Source: Hungatella sp. UBA3048 (GTDB taxonomy: Bacteria; Bacillota; Clostridia; Lachnospirales; Lachnospiraceae). From it: a stretch of 60,439 bases of DNA. The stretch is taken from NCBI GenBank assembly GCA_002367105.1, contig DFCS01000035.1:12033-72471 (forward strand), in the 5' to 3' direction. The translations under genes and the position numbers were made by a program. Below, one piece after another: positions 23,842-31,960 of the stretch; the stretch's first letter is position 1, and every line of letters begins with the position of its first letter. Below the pieces are notes generated by a model. The model had not been told where the DNA came from and did no database searches. It saw nothing but the letters and a program-made list of their open reading frames with translations.

Positions 23842-25629
23842 TTATTTCTTGTAAACAGCGTCAAACTTACATTTCTCCATACATACGCCGCACTTGATAC
23901 ACTTCTCAGGATCAATGACATGTGGGTTCTTAACGGAACCGGAGATAGCGTTAACCGGACAGTTTCTTGCACAAAGGGTACAGCCCTTACATTTCTCTGC
24001 ATCAATATGATAGGAGAGCAGCGCTTTGCACACACCAGACGGACATGTCTTATCGACAATATGGGCATTGTATTCGTCGCGGAAGAACTTAAGGGTTGAC
24101 AGAACCGGGTTTGGTGCTGTCTGCCCAAGGCCGCAGGCAGAGTTTTCTTTTACGTAGTAGCACAACTCTTCCAGACGGTCTAAATCTTCCAGCTTTGCCT
24201 GTCCCTTGGTGATCTTTTCAAGGATCTCCAGCATACGTTTTGTTCCGATACGGCATGGCGTACATTTTCCGCAGGATTCTTCTACGGTGAATTCCAGGAA
24301 GAATTTTGCGATATCAACCATACAGTCGGTTTCATCCATAACGATCAGACCGCCGGAACCCATCATGGAGCCGATTGCAATTAAGTTGTCGTAATCAATA
24401 GGAATATCGTAATGTTCCACAGGGATACAGCCGCCGGATGGTCCGCCGGTCTGGGCAGCCTTGAATTTTTTGCCGTTTGGAATGCCACCGCCGATTTCTT
24501 CGATGATTTCACGGAGAGTAGTTCCCATAGGAACTTCTACCAGTCCGGTGTTATGGATTTTTCCGCCTAAAGCGAATACCTTTGTTCCCTTGGATTTCTC
24601 AGTACCCATGGAAGCGAACCATTCGGATCCGTTTAAGATGATCTGCGGGATATTTGCATATGTTTCAACATTATTTAAGATGGTTGGCTTGCCGAATAAA
24701 CCTTTCTGTGCCGGGAACGGAGGACGAGGTCTTGGCTCACCGCGGTTGCCTTCGATGGAAACCATAAGTGCGGTCTCTTCGCCGCATACGAATGCACCTG
24801 CACCCAAACGAAGGTCAATGTTAAAGGAGAAACCGGATCCAAAGATATCGTCGCCTAAAAGCTCCATCTCTTTGGCCTGGTCAATAGCGATCTTTAAACG
24901 CTGTACGGCGATGGGATACTCAGCACGTACATAGATGTAACCCTGGGAAGCACCGATGGCATAGCCGGCAATGGTCATGGCTTCCAAAAGAGCATGAGGA
25001 TCACCCTCTAATACGGAACGGTCCATGAATGCGCCTGGGTCGCCCTCGTCTGCGTTACAACAGACATACTTCTGATCCGCATCGTTTTGCTTAGCCAGCT
25101 TCCATTTGAGGCCTGTTGGGAAACCTGCGCCGCCTCGTCCTCTTAAACCGCTGTCTAAGAGAGTCTGGATCACTTCGTCGGGAGTCATCTCAGTAAGAAC
25201 CTTACCAAGAGCCTGATATCCGCCGGTACCAATGTATTCTTCAATTTCTTCCGGGTTGATGACACCACAGTTGCGAAGAGCGATCCTGTGCTGTTTTTTA
25301 TAGAAATCAGTATCACTTAAGGCCTTGATACCTGCCGGGGTCACAGTCTCATCATAAAGCAGTCTTTCCACCGGACGTCCTTTTAATAAGTGCTCGGTTA
25401 CGATTTCTGAAATATCTTCTTCCTTTACCATTGCATAGAACGTGGCATCCGGGTAAATGATCATAATCGGGCCTAATGCACAAAGGCCGTGGCAGCCGGT
25501 CTGTACAACGGATACTTCCTGATCCAGACCCTGATTCTTTAATTCATCTCTTAATTTTACCATAATCTGCTGGCTTCCAGAGGAAGTACATCCTGTGCCG
25601 CCGCAAACTAATACATGTGAACGATACAT
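23842..25629 (-). CDS. hndC: Bifurcating hydrogenase flavoprotein subunit, NuoF-like
   Basis: 595 residues. Domains: N-terminal thioredoxin-like [2Fe-2S] (CGGTGCTSSGS, QTGCHGLC), NuoF core with the NADH/FMN loop GRGGAGFPTGLKW and CNADEGDPGAFMDR, SLBB, the [4Fe-4S] motif ESCGKCTPCRIGTKR, then a C-terminal pair of [4Fe-4S] ferredoxin motifs (CKGCTLCARNCP, CIKCGVCMEKC). This is the flavin site where electron bifurcation takes place in HndC/HydB. It follows AAGGAGG and precedes hndD with almost no gap (TAATG). Confidence 0.95.
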   Translation of the reverse strand: MYRSHVLVCGGTGCTSSGSQQIMVKLRDELKNQGLDQEVSVVQTGCHGLCALGPIMIIYPDATFYAMVKEEDISEIVTEHLLKGRPVERLLYDETVTPAGIKALSDTDFYKKQHRIALRNCGVINPEEIEEYIGTGGYQALGKVLTEMTPDEVIQTLLDSGLRGRGGAGFPTGLKWKLAKQNDADQKYVCCNADEGDPGAFMDRSVLEGDPHALLEAMTIAGYAIGASQGYIYVRAEYPIAVQRLKIAIDQAKEMELLGDDIFGSGFSFNIDLRLGAGAFVCGEETALMVSIEGNRGEPRPRPPFPAQKGLFGKPTILNNVETYANIPQIILNGSEWFASMGTEKSKGTKVFALGGKIHNTGLVEVPMGTTLREIIEEIGGGIPNGKKFKAAQTGGPSGGCIPVEHYDIPIDYDNLIAIGSMMGSGGLIVMDETDCMVDIAKFFLEFTVEESCGKCTPCRIGTKRMLEILEKITKGQAKLEDLDRLEELCYYVKENSACGLGQTAPNPVLSTLKFFRDEYNAHIVDKTCPSGVCKALLSYHIDAEKCKGCTLCARNCPVNAISGSVKNPHVIDPEKCIKCGVCMEKCKFDAVYKK

Positions 25630-25641
25630 CTTATTTCCTCC

Positions 25642-26019
25642 TTATTTGATGTCAGCAGAAGCTAACGTATAGTTTTGAACAACGTGGCCACTCAGTAAAT
25701 GCTCTTTATAAACTTCTTCTGCTTTTTCCGGGGTCATATTGATATAAGTAACTTTTTCTTTACCGGGTTCCAGAATTTCAACGATCGGTTCATATTGACA
25801 TAAACCGATGCATCCGGTCTGGGTAACAGAAAAACGATCTGTCATATTGTTTTCCTGAACCAGGTTTGATAATGTATTAAGTACAGGTCTTGCTCCGCTG
25901 GCTATTCCGCATGTAGCCATGCCGACCAGAATCCGGGTACGTCCGTGATCTTCGCCACGCATGCTGACTTGACCCTGCATCTTTTCCCGAATTGCCTTTA
26001 ATTCTTCAAGAGTCTTCAT
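25642..26019 (-). CDS. hndB: Bifurcating hydrogenase small [2Fe-2S] subunit, thioredoxin-like
   Basis: 125 residues from ATG 26019 (GGAGG 6 bases before); longer upstream readings lack a site. Pattern MATCGIASGA ... VTQTGCIGLCQYEPIVEI gives four cysteines for a thioredoxin-fold [2Fe-2S] cluster. It is the standard HndB position between hndA and hndC, transferring electrons to the flavoprotein. Confidence 0.9.
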   Translation of the reverse strand: MKTLEELKAIREKMQGQVSMRGEDHGRTRILVGMATCGIASGARPVLNTLSNLVQENNMTDRFSVTQTGCIGLCQYEPIVEILEPGKEKVTYINMTPEKAEEVYKEHLLSGHVVQNYTLASADIK

Positions 26020-26053
26020 GTTAATCCTCCAATTCAACTTTGATCCGACGGAC

Positions 26054-26611
26054 CTAAATGGCCGCGCCTCCATCTGTTTCCAATTTGTTTTCACTGAGAT
26101 ATTCCTTAATATAAGCTGATACCTCCGGGGTATCAAAGGGGATATCCCCTAAAATTTCGCGGAAAGCTCTGGTATCCAGCTCAAACGACGCTTGGTTGTA
26201 ACGATAGATATAGAGAAAGTCTGTGTCCGGATGACAGGTGATAAGGGTTTCAATGGTACTGTTTATATCACCAAGGGGCATACGGTCGATATGGGATAGT
26301 CCGAAAACAGCGGTTACTACCGTGCCGGTACCCAGCTCTGACTCAATGGAAAAACTTCCGCCTGTGCTTTCCGCCGCATATTTAAAAAACGGAACGCCAA
26401 GGCCCACTTTTCTGGTTTCTCTGGTGGTAAAAAAGGGATCAGTCACTTTTAGTGCCTGTTCCTTTGTCATGCCGCAGCCGTTGTCCTCAATGGTGACAAT
26501 CAGTTTGTCTGCAGCCGTATCTACGGAAACAAGAATGGTAACCAGGGTAGCCCCTGCCCGTGTGGAGTTTTCCGCCACATCCAGGATATTTAAAGAAATC
26601 TCTGTCATCAT
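26054..26611 (-). CDS. HATPase-domain protein embedded in the hnd operon
   Basis: 185 residues. A GHKL ATPase fold occupies about 1-115: N-box SLNILDVAENSTRAGA, G1 IEDNGCGM, F-box-like DPFFTTR, G2 GLGVPFFKYAAESTGG and ELGTGTVVTA. No histidine dimerisation helix is present, so it is not a normal sensor kinase. The C-terminal 70 residues (YIYRYNQASFELDTRAFREILGDIPFD...) are unassigned. It lies between hndA and hndB, 12 bases after hndA. Similar ATPases are known in clostridial bifurcating-hydrogenase operons; their role is unproven. I infer a regulatory or kinase function. Confidence 0.85.
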   Translation of the reverse strand: MMTEISLNILDVAENSTRAGATLVTILVSVDTAADKLIVTIEDNGCGMTKEQALKVTDPFFTTRETRKVGLGVPFFKYAAESTGGSFSIESELGTGTVVTAVFGLSHIDRMPLGDINSTIETLITCHPDTDFLYIYRYNQASFELDTRAFREILGDIPFDTPEVSAYIKEYLSENKLETDGGAAI

Positions 26612-26623
26612 AAGCGTGACTTT

Positions 26624-27118
26624 CTATTCGTACTTTGCAAGTATATCTTTAACATCATCAGTGGTCAGCCTACCGTAAACATCCCCGTTCACCATCATGA
26701 CGGGAGCCAGGCCGCAGGCACCAACGCAGCGGCAGGAATCAAGGGAGAACTTTCCATCCGGTGTACACTCACCGTTGGTAATCCCAAGGATTTCCTCAAG
26801 CTTATGGAAGATGTCTCCGGAACCTTTTACATAACAAGCAGTTCCTAGACAGACAGATACCTGGTACTTGCCCTTTGGCTGAAGCGCGAACTGGGCATAA
26901 AAAGTTGCAACGCCATAAATCTTCTCAAGGGGAATACCCGTTTCATCAGAAATTATGGTCTGGACTTCGATTGGAAGATAGCCGTAAATCTCCTGTGCCT
27001 TTTGCATGATAGGCATGAGAGATCCTTTTGTGTCTTTGAGCAGGGCAATTGCTTCCTTTAAAGCAGCTTCCTGCTCCTTGGTCCCGTTAAATTGGACGCC
27101 TTGTGTTTTACAAGCCAT
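26624..27118 (-). CDS. hndA: Bifurcating hydrogenase NuoE-like subunit
   Basis: 164 residues of the complex I 24-kDa family. A helical N-terminus (AQEIYGYLPIEVQTIISDETGIPLEKIYGVATFYAQF) precedes the thioredoxin-like [2Fe-2S] domain with cysteines in VCLGTACYVKG and SCRCVGACGLAPVMMVN. It is the first gene of the five-gene hnd operon on the minus strand and forms the NAD(P)H-oxidising module with HndC. Confidence 0.94.
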   Translation of the reverse strand: MACKTQGVQFNGTKEQEAALKEAIALLKDTKGSLMPIMQKAQEIYGYLPIEVQTIISDETGIPLEKIYGVATFYAQFALQPKGKYQVSVCLGTACYVKGSGDIFHKLEEILGITNGECTPDGKFSLDSCRCVGACGLAPVMMVNGDVYGRLTTDDVKDILAKYE

Positions 27119-27352
27119 TTTATAACCTCCTTATATGTTGCTTATGCAATGTACATGATATTTTAACATGTTATGAATGAAAAATCTATAGTTTCGGCAA
27201 CATTCGATAAAAAAATAACAATCCTTCTGTGGAATCTTTCTATACCTGGCGCCCTATTTATGTTATAATAGTTAATAATGATATGAATTGTGTGAATAGT
27301 GCGAAACAAGCAGCCCAAAAGCTGGAAGGAAGAAGGAAAGGGGAGCATCAAT
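27119..27352. promoter_or_regulatory. Divergent promoter region between the hnd operon and the DRTGG-HydS operon
   Basis: On the plus strand an extended -10 TGTTATAAT (27261-27269) has no consensus -35. A perfect palindrome TAACATGTTA lies at about 27164-27173 on the hnd side, in the region where an hnd promoter is expected. I see no Rex-type TTGTGAA-n4-TTCACAA site. The shared interval allows joint control of the catalytic and sensory modules. Confidence 0.5.
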
Positions 27353-27700
27353 ATGACAGTAAGAGATGTAAGAGATAAACTGGGTGCCAAGGTGCTTGCA
27401 GGAGAGAATCACCTGGATGAGGAGGTAAAGAGTGCCTGCGGTTCTGATATGATGAGCGACGTGCTGGCGTTTTCCAAAGATCATTCAGTCCTTCTTACGG
27501 GACTTTGCAACCCCCAGGTAATCCGTACGGCGGAGATGCTTGACATTGTCTGTATCGTATTTGTCAGAGGCAAAAAGCCGGATGAGTCCATGCTCTTTAT
27601 GGCAGAGGAGCGGGGAATCATCATCCTGTCCACCGGGCATCGGATGTTCTCGGCCTGCGGCCTGCTTTATGAGGCAGGACTTCACGGAGGTGCGATCTGA
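27353..27700 (+). CDS. DRTGG-domain protein 1
   Basis: 115 residues from the ATG behind AAGGGGAG (the upstream GTG reading lacks support). Core pattern VRDKLGAKVLAGENHLDEEVKSACGSDMMSDVLAFSKDHSVLLTGLCNPQVIRTAEMLDIVCIVFVRGK fits the DRTGG fold, which elsewhere is found in CBS-DRTGG pyrophosphatases and Pta/BioD-like proteins. It has no catalytic motif. It overlaps the next gene as TGATG. A paralogue sits three genes downstream. The pair flanks a HydS-like protein, which suggests ligand sensing or partner binding in a redox circuit. Confidence 0.8.
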   Translation: MTVRDVRDKLGAKVLAGENHLDEEVKSACGSDMMSDVLAFSKDHSVLLTGLCNPQVIRTAEMLDIVCIVFVRGKKPDESMLFMAEERGIIILSTGHRMFSACGLLYEAGLHGGAI

Positions 27701-28122
27701 TGACGGATATGATAACGTTTCACTACAGGATTTCACCTGATGATTTTACAAGAGCAGGGGAAGCCAGCAGTGATGTGAAAAGCAAGCTGAAAAAGATGGG
27801 GGTCACCCCGGAAGCGGTGCGCAAGGTGGCCATTGCCATGTATGAAGGGGAGATCAATATGGTGATCCATGCGCAGGGGGGAGAGATAACCGTTAACATA
27901 ACTACGGACAGGATCGAGATGATCCTGGCTGATGTGGGTCCGGGAATACCAGATGTCGGTCTGGCCATGCAGGCAGGATATTCCACTGCGCCGGATGCAG
28001 TGCGTTCCCTGGGCTTTGGAGCCGGAATGGGGCTTCCGAATATGAAAAAGTATTCGGATGAGATGGAGATCGATACGGTAATAGGAAAAGGAACGACCAT
28101 TCGTATGATGGTGAATATATAA
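27700..28122 (+). CDS. RsbT/SpoIIAB-like ATP-binding protein (anti-sigma/serine kinase family)
   Basis: 140 residues. The GHKL motifs are complete: N-box YEGEINMVIHAQGG, G1 ADVGPGIPD, then AMQAGYSTAPDAVRSLGFGAGMGLPNMKKYSD, G2-like GKGTT. AGYST plus SLGFGAGMGLPN is the RsbT/RsbW-type lid, as in stand-alone serine protein kinases of partner-switching systems. Translation is coupled to the DRTGG gene by TGATG overlap. A phosphorylatable STAS partner is not encoded in the window. Confidence 0.88.
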   Translation: MTDMITFHYRISPDDFTRAGEASSDVKSKLKKMGVTPEAVRKVAIAMYEGEINMVIHAQGGEITVNITTDRIEMILADVGPGIPDVGLAMQAGYSTAPDAVRSLGFGAGMGLPNMKKYSDEMEIDTVIGKGTTIRMMVNI

Positions 28123-28157
28123 GAAGCTGGGCGATATTGTGGAAATGAGGGAATAAG

Positions 28158-29570
28158 GTGGATAAATTTTATCATTCAGTAAGGCTTGATGAAGAGCTTT
28201 GCATGGGGTGTATCAATTGTATCAAACGGTGCCCTACTCAGGCCATCAGGGTAAGAAACGGTAAGGCACAGATCAACAGTAAATTCTGCATTGACTGCGG
28301 GGAGTGCATCCGGGTATGTCCTCACCATGCAAAACATGCTACATATGACAAGCTGGAGGCTTTAAAACAGTATGAATATACGGTGGCATTGCCGCCGCCA
28401 TCCCTATACAGCCAGTTTAATAATCTGGATGATGTGAATATTGTTTTAAATGCTCTTCTTATGATGGGGTTCGATGATGTATTTGAAGTAAGTGCGGCGG
28501 CGGAGCTGGTAAGCGAGGCTACCAGGGAATATTTAAGTGAAAATCCGGACAAGCTTCCGGCCATCAGCACCGCCTGCCCTTCCGTGGTGCGGCTCATAAG
28601 GGTCAAGTTCCCAAACTTAATCCCAAACCTCCTGCCATTAAATCCTCCGGTGGAGGTGGCAGCCATCCTTGCAGCCCAAAAGGCTATGGAAAAAACCGGA
28701 CTAGAGAGGGATAAGATCGGAATCATATTCATCACCCCGTGTCCGTCCAAGGTTACCTATGTGAAATCCCCTCTGGGAACGGAACACAGTGAAGTGAATA
28801 AGGTGCTTGCCATAAAGGACTTATATCCCCAGCTTTTATCCTGTATGAAGGCGGTGGGAGATGATCCGCCGGAAATTGGGACTTCAGGTAAAATCGGAGT
28901 CAGCTGGGGGCGAAGCGGAGGAGAGGCAAGCGGCCTGTTTACCGAGGATTACCTGGCAGCAGATGGCATTGAAAATGTCATAAGAGTTCTGGAAGATATG
29001 GAGGATCAGAAATTTACGAACTTAAAATTTGTGGAGCTCAGTGCCTGCAACGGCGGCTGCGTGGGCGGTGTGCTCACGGTAGAAAATCCATATGTAGCGG
29101 AGGTAAAGCTCAAACGGCTTCGAAAGTACATGCCTGTGGCAAGGAGCCATATGCAGGCGGGGGCCGAAGAACTGGTAAGGTGGACCAAGGAGGTTCACTA
29201 TGAGCCGGTGTTTAATTTAGGCGAAACCATGATGGAAAGCTTTGCAAGGCTTAATCAGGTGGAACGGCTTTTAAAGAAGCTTCCAGGCTTAGACTGCGGT
29301 TCCTGCGGCGCGCCTACCTGCAAGGCCCTGGCCGAGGACATTGTGCGGGGAGAAGCGGTGGAATCAGACTGCGTTTATTTCCTTCGGGATAATGTGCATA
29401 AGCTGGCGGAGGAGGTTTCCAGGCTGGCGGCCGATATTGTGGAAGGCGACAGAGACAGCTATGAGAAATTCAAAGTCGTGACAAAATATATCGAAAGAAT
29501 TTCTGATGAAATGACTCAGCTTGACAGAAAAGAAGGGAGAAAGCGCAATGACAGTAAGGGAACTGATTGA
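28158..29570 (+). CDS. HydS-like [FeFe] hydrogenase homologue lacking the proton-relay cysteine
   Basis: 470 residues, GTG start behind AGGGAATAAG. Two [4Fe-4S] sites (Cys 15,18,21,25; 44,47,50,54). H-cluster domain: L1 STACPSV (Ala 139, Cys 140), L2 TPCPSK (Cys 195; no E three residues after K), L3 SACNGGCVGG (Cys 297, 301). A C-terminal four-cysteine Fe-S domain (CGSCGAPTC, 380-388, plus Cys 405) and a helical tail follow. All four ligands of the H-cluster [4Fe-4S] are kept, but the proton-relay Cys (Cys299 of C. pasteurianum CpI) is Ala, as described for Thermotoga maritima HydS. I infer an H2/redox sensor, not an efficient catalyst. It has no PAS domain, unlike the 7640-9370 protein. Confidence 0.88.
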   Translation: MDKFYHSVRLDEELCMGCINCIKRCPTQAIRVRNGKAQINSKFCIDCGECIRVCPHHAKHATYDKLEALKQYEYTVALPPPSLYSQFNNLDDVNIVLNALLMMGFDDVFEVSAAAELVSEATREYLSENPDKLPAISTACPSVVRLIRVKFPNLIPNLLPLNPPVEVAAILAAQKAMEKTGLERDKIGIIFITPCPSKVTYVKSPLGTEHSEVNKVLAIKDLYPQLLSCMKAVGDDPPEIGTSGKIGVSWGRSGGEASGLFTEDYLAADGIENVIRVLEDMEDQKFTNLKFVELSACNGGCVGGVLTVENPYVAEVKLKRLRKYMPVARSHMQAGAEELVRWTKEVHYEPVFNLGETMMESFARLNQVERLLKKLPGLDCGSCGAPTCKALAEDIVRGEAVESDCVYFLRDNVHKLAEEVSRLAADIVEGDRDSYEKFKVVTKYIERISDEMTQLDRKEGRKRNDSKGTD

Positions 29571-29898
29571 CAGCAATTTATTTGAAGTAATTCATGTAGG
29601 AGAAGAGCTTGACCGTGAGATTAAAAAGCCGTTTTGCTGTGATTTATTGAGTATTGCAATGGGAAGAGCGGCAGAGGGGTGCGCATGGGTAACGGTGATG
29701 GGAAATGTAAATACCCTTGCGGTAGCCTCACTTGCCGACGCTGCCTGCGTAGTCATGGCAGAGGGAACTGCTCTTGATGAAGCGGCTGTGAAAAAGGCGG
29801 CGGACCAGGAGATCACGGTTTTAAAAACAGAGCTGCCCATCTTTGAGGCCGCCCTGCTGATCTATCAAAGGCTGCCTCATGATGAACTTAACCTATGA
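29548..29898 (+). CDS. DRTGG-domain protein 2
   Basis: 116 residues, started at the ATG inside the last 23 bases of the HydS-like gene, behind GAAGGGAG. Sequence VRELIDSNLFEVIHVGEELDREIKKPFCCDLLSIAMGRA ... ADQEITVLKTELPIFEAALLIY parallels DRTGG protein 1 in length and order, so the two are paralogues within one operon. It carries no enzyme motif. It overlaps the following PHP gene by 17 bases. Confidence 0.8.
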   Translation: MTVRELIDSNLFEVIHVGEELDREIKKPFCCDLLSIAMGRAAEGCAWVTVMGNVNTLAVASLADAACVVMAEGTALDEAAVKKAADQEITVLKTELPIFEAALLIYQRLPHDELNL

Positions 29899-30595
29899 CC
29901 TTCACATCCATTCCTGCTTATCACCGTGCGGGGATGACGATATGACGCCGGCAAATATTGTGGGGATGGCTGCTTTAAAAGGGCTTGACGTGATCGCGGT
30001 GACGGATCACAACTCCTGTAAAAATTGTCCGGCTGTGTTACATTTTGCAAAGGAATATGGGATTGTTGCTTTGCCGGGAATGGAAGTCTGTACATCGGAG
30101 GAGGTACATGCAGTATGCCTGTTTGACCATCTTCATAAGGCTATGGAGTTTGATGAGTACGTGTATGAACGGCTGATGGCATTTCCAAATAATGAGGAAA
30201 TATTTGGAAGGCAGCAGATATATAATAAGGAAGATGTCCTATGCGGGACAGTTCCAAATCTTCTCATTAACAGCGTGGACATCTCTTTTGACCAGTTGTG
30301 GGGCCTGGTCCGGTCCTATGGAGGGGTCATGTTCCCGGCTCATATCGATAAGTCTGCCAACAGTCTGCTCTCAAATTTAGGCTTTGTGCCTCCTGACAGT
30401 CAGTTTGAAACGGCGGAGGTAAAGGACCTTACAAGGCTTCATGAGCTTAGGAAAAAGAACCCTTATCTGGAGGGCTGCCGGATCATCAGCAATTCCGATG
30501 CACATTATCTGGAGGACATTCATGAGCCAAGATTAACGATCGAAGCAGAGGAAAAAAGCATGGATGCAGTGGTCCGTGCGCTCCTGCACCACTAG
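29882..30595 (+). CDS. PHP-domain phosphoesterase-like protein
   Basis: 237 residues from the second of two adjacent ATGs. PHP metal-binding motifs are YDLHIHSCLSPCGDD (HxH), AVTDHNSCKN, PGMEVCTSEEVHAV, a late FPAHIDKSAN and ISNSDAHYLED. This is the small PHP group related to histidinol phosphatases, exonucleases and nucleotide phosphoesterases. It ends the DRTGG-HydS operon with overlapping reading frames, so it probably works in the same pathway. It may hydrolyse a nucleotide signal or phosphoester; the substrate is unknown. Confidence 0.88.
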   Translation: MNLTYDLHIHSCLSPCGDDDMTPANIVGMAALKGLDVIAVTDHNSCKNCPAVLHFAKEYGIVALPGMEVCTSEEVHAVCLFDHLHKAMEFDEYVYERLMAFPNNEEIFGRQQIYNKEDVLCGTVPNLLINSVDISFDQLWGLVRSYGGVMFPAHIDKSANSLLSNLGFVPPDSQFETAEVKDLTRLHELRKKNPYLEGCRIISNSDAHYLEDIHEPRLTIEAEEKSMDAVVRALLHH

Positions 30596-30668
30596 GACTT
30601 TTTATTTAAGTTTGGAAATTTTCTTCCAATTTCCTCCTATTTCCTGTATAGTAGTGGTTAGTAACAGG

Positions 30669-30719
30669 AAAACACCCTGCAGGTAGTATACCTGTTTGTC
30701 CGGAAAGCACGGGCAAAAA
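30669..30719 (+). repeat. Single diverged copy of the punA-leader hairpin element
   Basis: Matches the 52-bp repeat at 4564-4667 in order and spacing. CAGGTA-GTA-TACCTG and TGTCCG-GAAAGCA-CGGGCA replace CGGG-TATA-CCTG and TGTCCA-GAAAGCA-TGGACA, with stem changes compensated. It ends about 22 bases before the deacetylase start, just as in punA. Confidence 0.85.
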
Positions 30720-30741
30720 GAGGGGAAAGGAGAGATGTAAC

Positions 30742-31704
30742 ATGAAAAAACTATTACAATTGGGCTTCGGTCTGATGATCGTTGCACTTGTGACAGCGTT
30801 CGTACCGGCAACACCGTTTTCTTCCATGGCGGATGAAACAGCATCGGGCCAGGAGGCATCGGAAGTACGGAATGACTGGATAGATGAAAACCTGGGACCA
30901 GGTGTGGCCAGGTGGGTAGACGGGAATGGTAATATTTCAGAACAACCGGGAAAGCATACGGAAGAGGAAGCCGGTACACAGGAGAGCCAGAGCAGCGCGG
31001 AGGGCCAGGACTTAAATGCCGGGTCTGCAGCAGAAGGGCAGCAGGAGGCCGTTTCACAGGAGAGCCAGGAACAGGCAGCCGCAGGACGCCGGATAGACCC
31101 TAAAAGGCCTATGGTGGCTCTGACCTTTGATGACGGACCCTTTGCACCCGTAGGAAATCAGATTATGGATTGTCTGGCACAGTACGGCGGAAAAGCCACG
31201 TTTTTTGTGGTGGGAAGCCGTGTTTCTTCTTATGGGGCAGAACTGCAGCGCATGGTTGCGGAAGGACATGAAATCGGCAATCACACGTTCGAGCACAAAA
31301 ATCTTACCAAGTTAAGCGGATCCCAGATCCAGAGCCAGATAAACCAATGCAATGATGCGGTACAAGCTGCCTGCGGTGTCAGACCGTCCCTGGTAAGACC
31401 GCCGGGAGGAGCAAAAAACAGTACGGTTCTTGCAAATGTACAAGCTCCCGTGATTATGTGGAGTATTGATACAAGGGACTGGAAGACGCGAAATGCCGGT
31501 AAAACGGTAAATGCGGTAATGAGCCAGGTACGGGATGGGGACATCGTTCTGATGCATGAGCTTTATTCCCAGACCGGAGCAGCAGCTCTTGAAATGATAC
31601 CCAGACTTACAGAGGCAGGCTACCAGCTGGTTACGGTAAGTGAGATGGCCGCGCTCCGGGGAGGAGCTGCCCCGGGCGGAGTTTATTTTCACTTTAATCC
31701 ATAA
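30742..31704 (+). CDS. Secreted polysaccharide deacetylase (NodB family, CE4)
   Basis: 320 residues. Signal peptide MKKLLQLGFGLMIVALVTAFVPATPFSSMA, then a Glu/Gln/Ser-rich linker to about residue 115. The NodB domain has PMVALTFDDGPF (Asp-Asp metal/catalytic), HEIGNHTFEHKNL (metal histidines), VRPPGGAKN, a WSIDTRDWK motif and VLMHE. It deacetylates peptidoglycan or exopolysaccharide outside the cell. GGAAAGGAGAG precedes the ATG. The hairpin repeat lies in its 5' leader. Confidence 0.92.
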   Translation: MKKLLQLGFGLMIVALVTAFVPATPFSSMADETASGQEASEVRNDWIDENLGPGVARWVDGNGNISEQPGKHTEEEAGTQESQSSAEGQDLNAGSAAEGQQEAVSQESQEQAAAGRRIDPKRPMVALTFDDGPFAPVGNQIMDCLAQYGGKATFFVVGSRVSSYGAELQRMVAEGHEIGNHTFEHKNLTKLSGSQIQSQINQCNDAVQAACGVRPSLVRPPGGAKNSTVLANVQAPVIMWSIDTRDWKTRNAGKTVNAVMSQVRDGDIVLMHELYSQTGAAALEMIPRLTEAGYQLVTVSEMAALRGGAAPGGVYFHFNP

Positions 31705-31747
31705 AGGATGAAGAAAGTGTACAGATTCTAAATAAGAAACGGAAAGT

Positions 31748-31788
31748 GTTTGAGCCCCTCATTGTTAGGAGCTCAAACTTTTTTATTT
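31748..31788 (+). terminator. Intrinsic terminator after the deacetylase
   Basis: GTTTGAGC and GCTCAAAC (plus an inner CCT/AGG) form the stem, followed by TTTTTTATTT. Confidence 0.85.
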
Positions 31789-31814
31789 GGGCTAACCGCC
31801 ATCTTTATGTCCAA

Positions 31815-31850
31815 TTTAACCTCATCAAGAAGCAAAGCGGATTGCAAATA
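31815..31850 (+). repeat. Dispersed GCGGATTGC intergenic motif, copy A
   Basis: 31815-31845 matches 35530-35560 at 27 of 31 positions. The sub-part 31831-31850 matches 54134-54153 at 18 of 20. The surrounding gap 31705-32079 otherwise holds a terminator and the promoter of the next operon. Confidence 0.6.
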
Positions 31851-31960
31851 TCCGATTGACCATTGTTTAAGCCACCAGGTTATCAGCCGGATGGACGAAG
31901 GGAGTATGGGAGAAACAAGTTTTGGCAATAGTTTGAAAAACTATATTTTTAAAATGCCTA

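Noticed and set aside
27119..27352. Rex operator between hnd and the DRTGG-HydS operon
   Set aside because: No TTGTGAA-like inverted repeat with the right spacing; only the unrelated palindrome TAACATGTTA is present.
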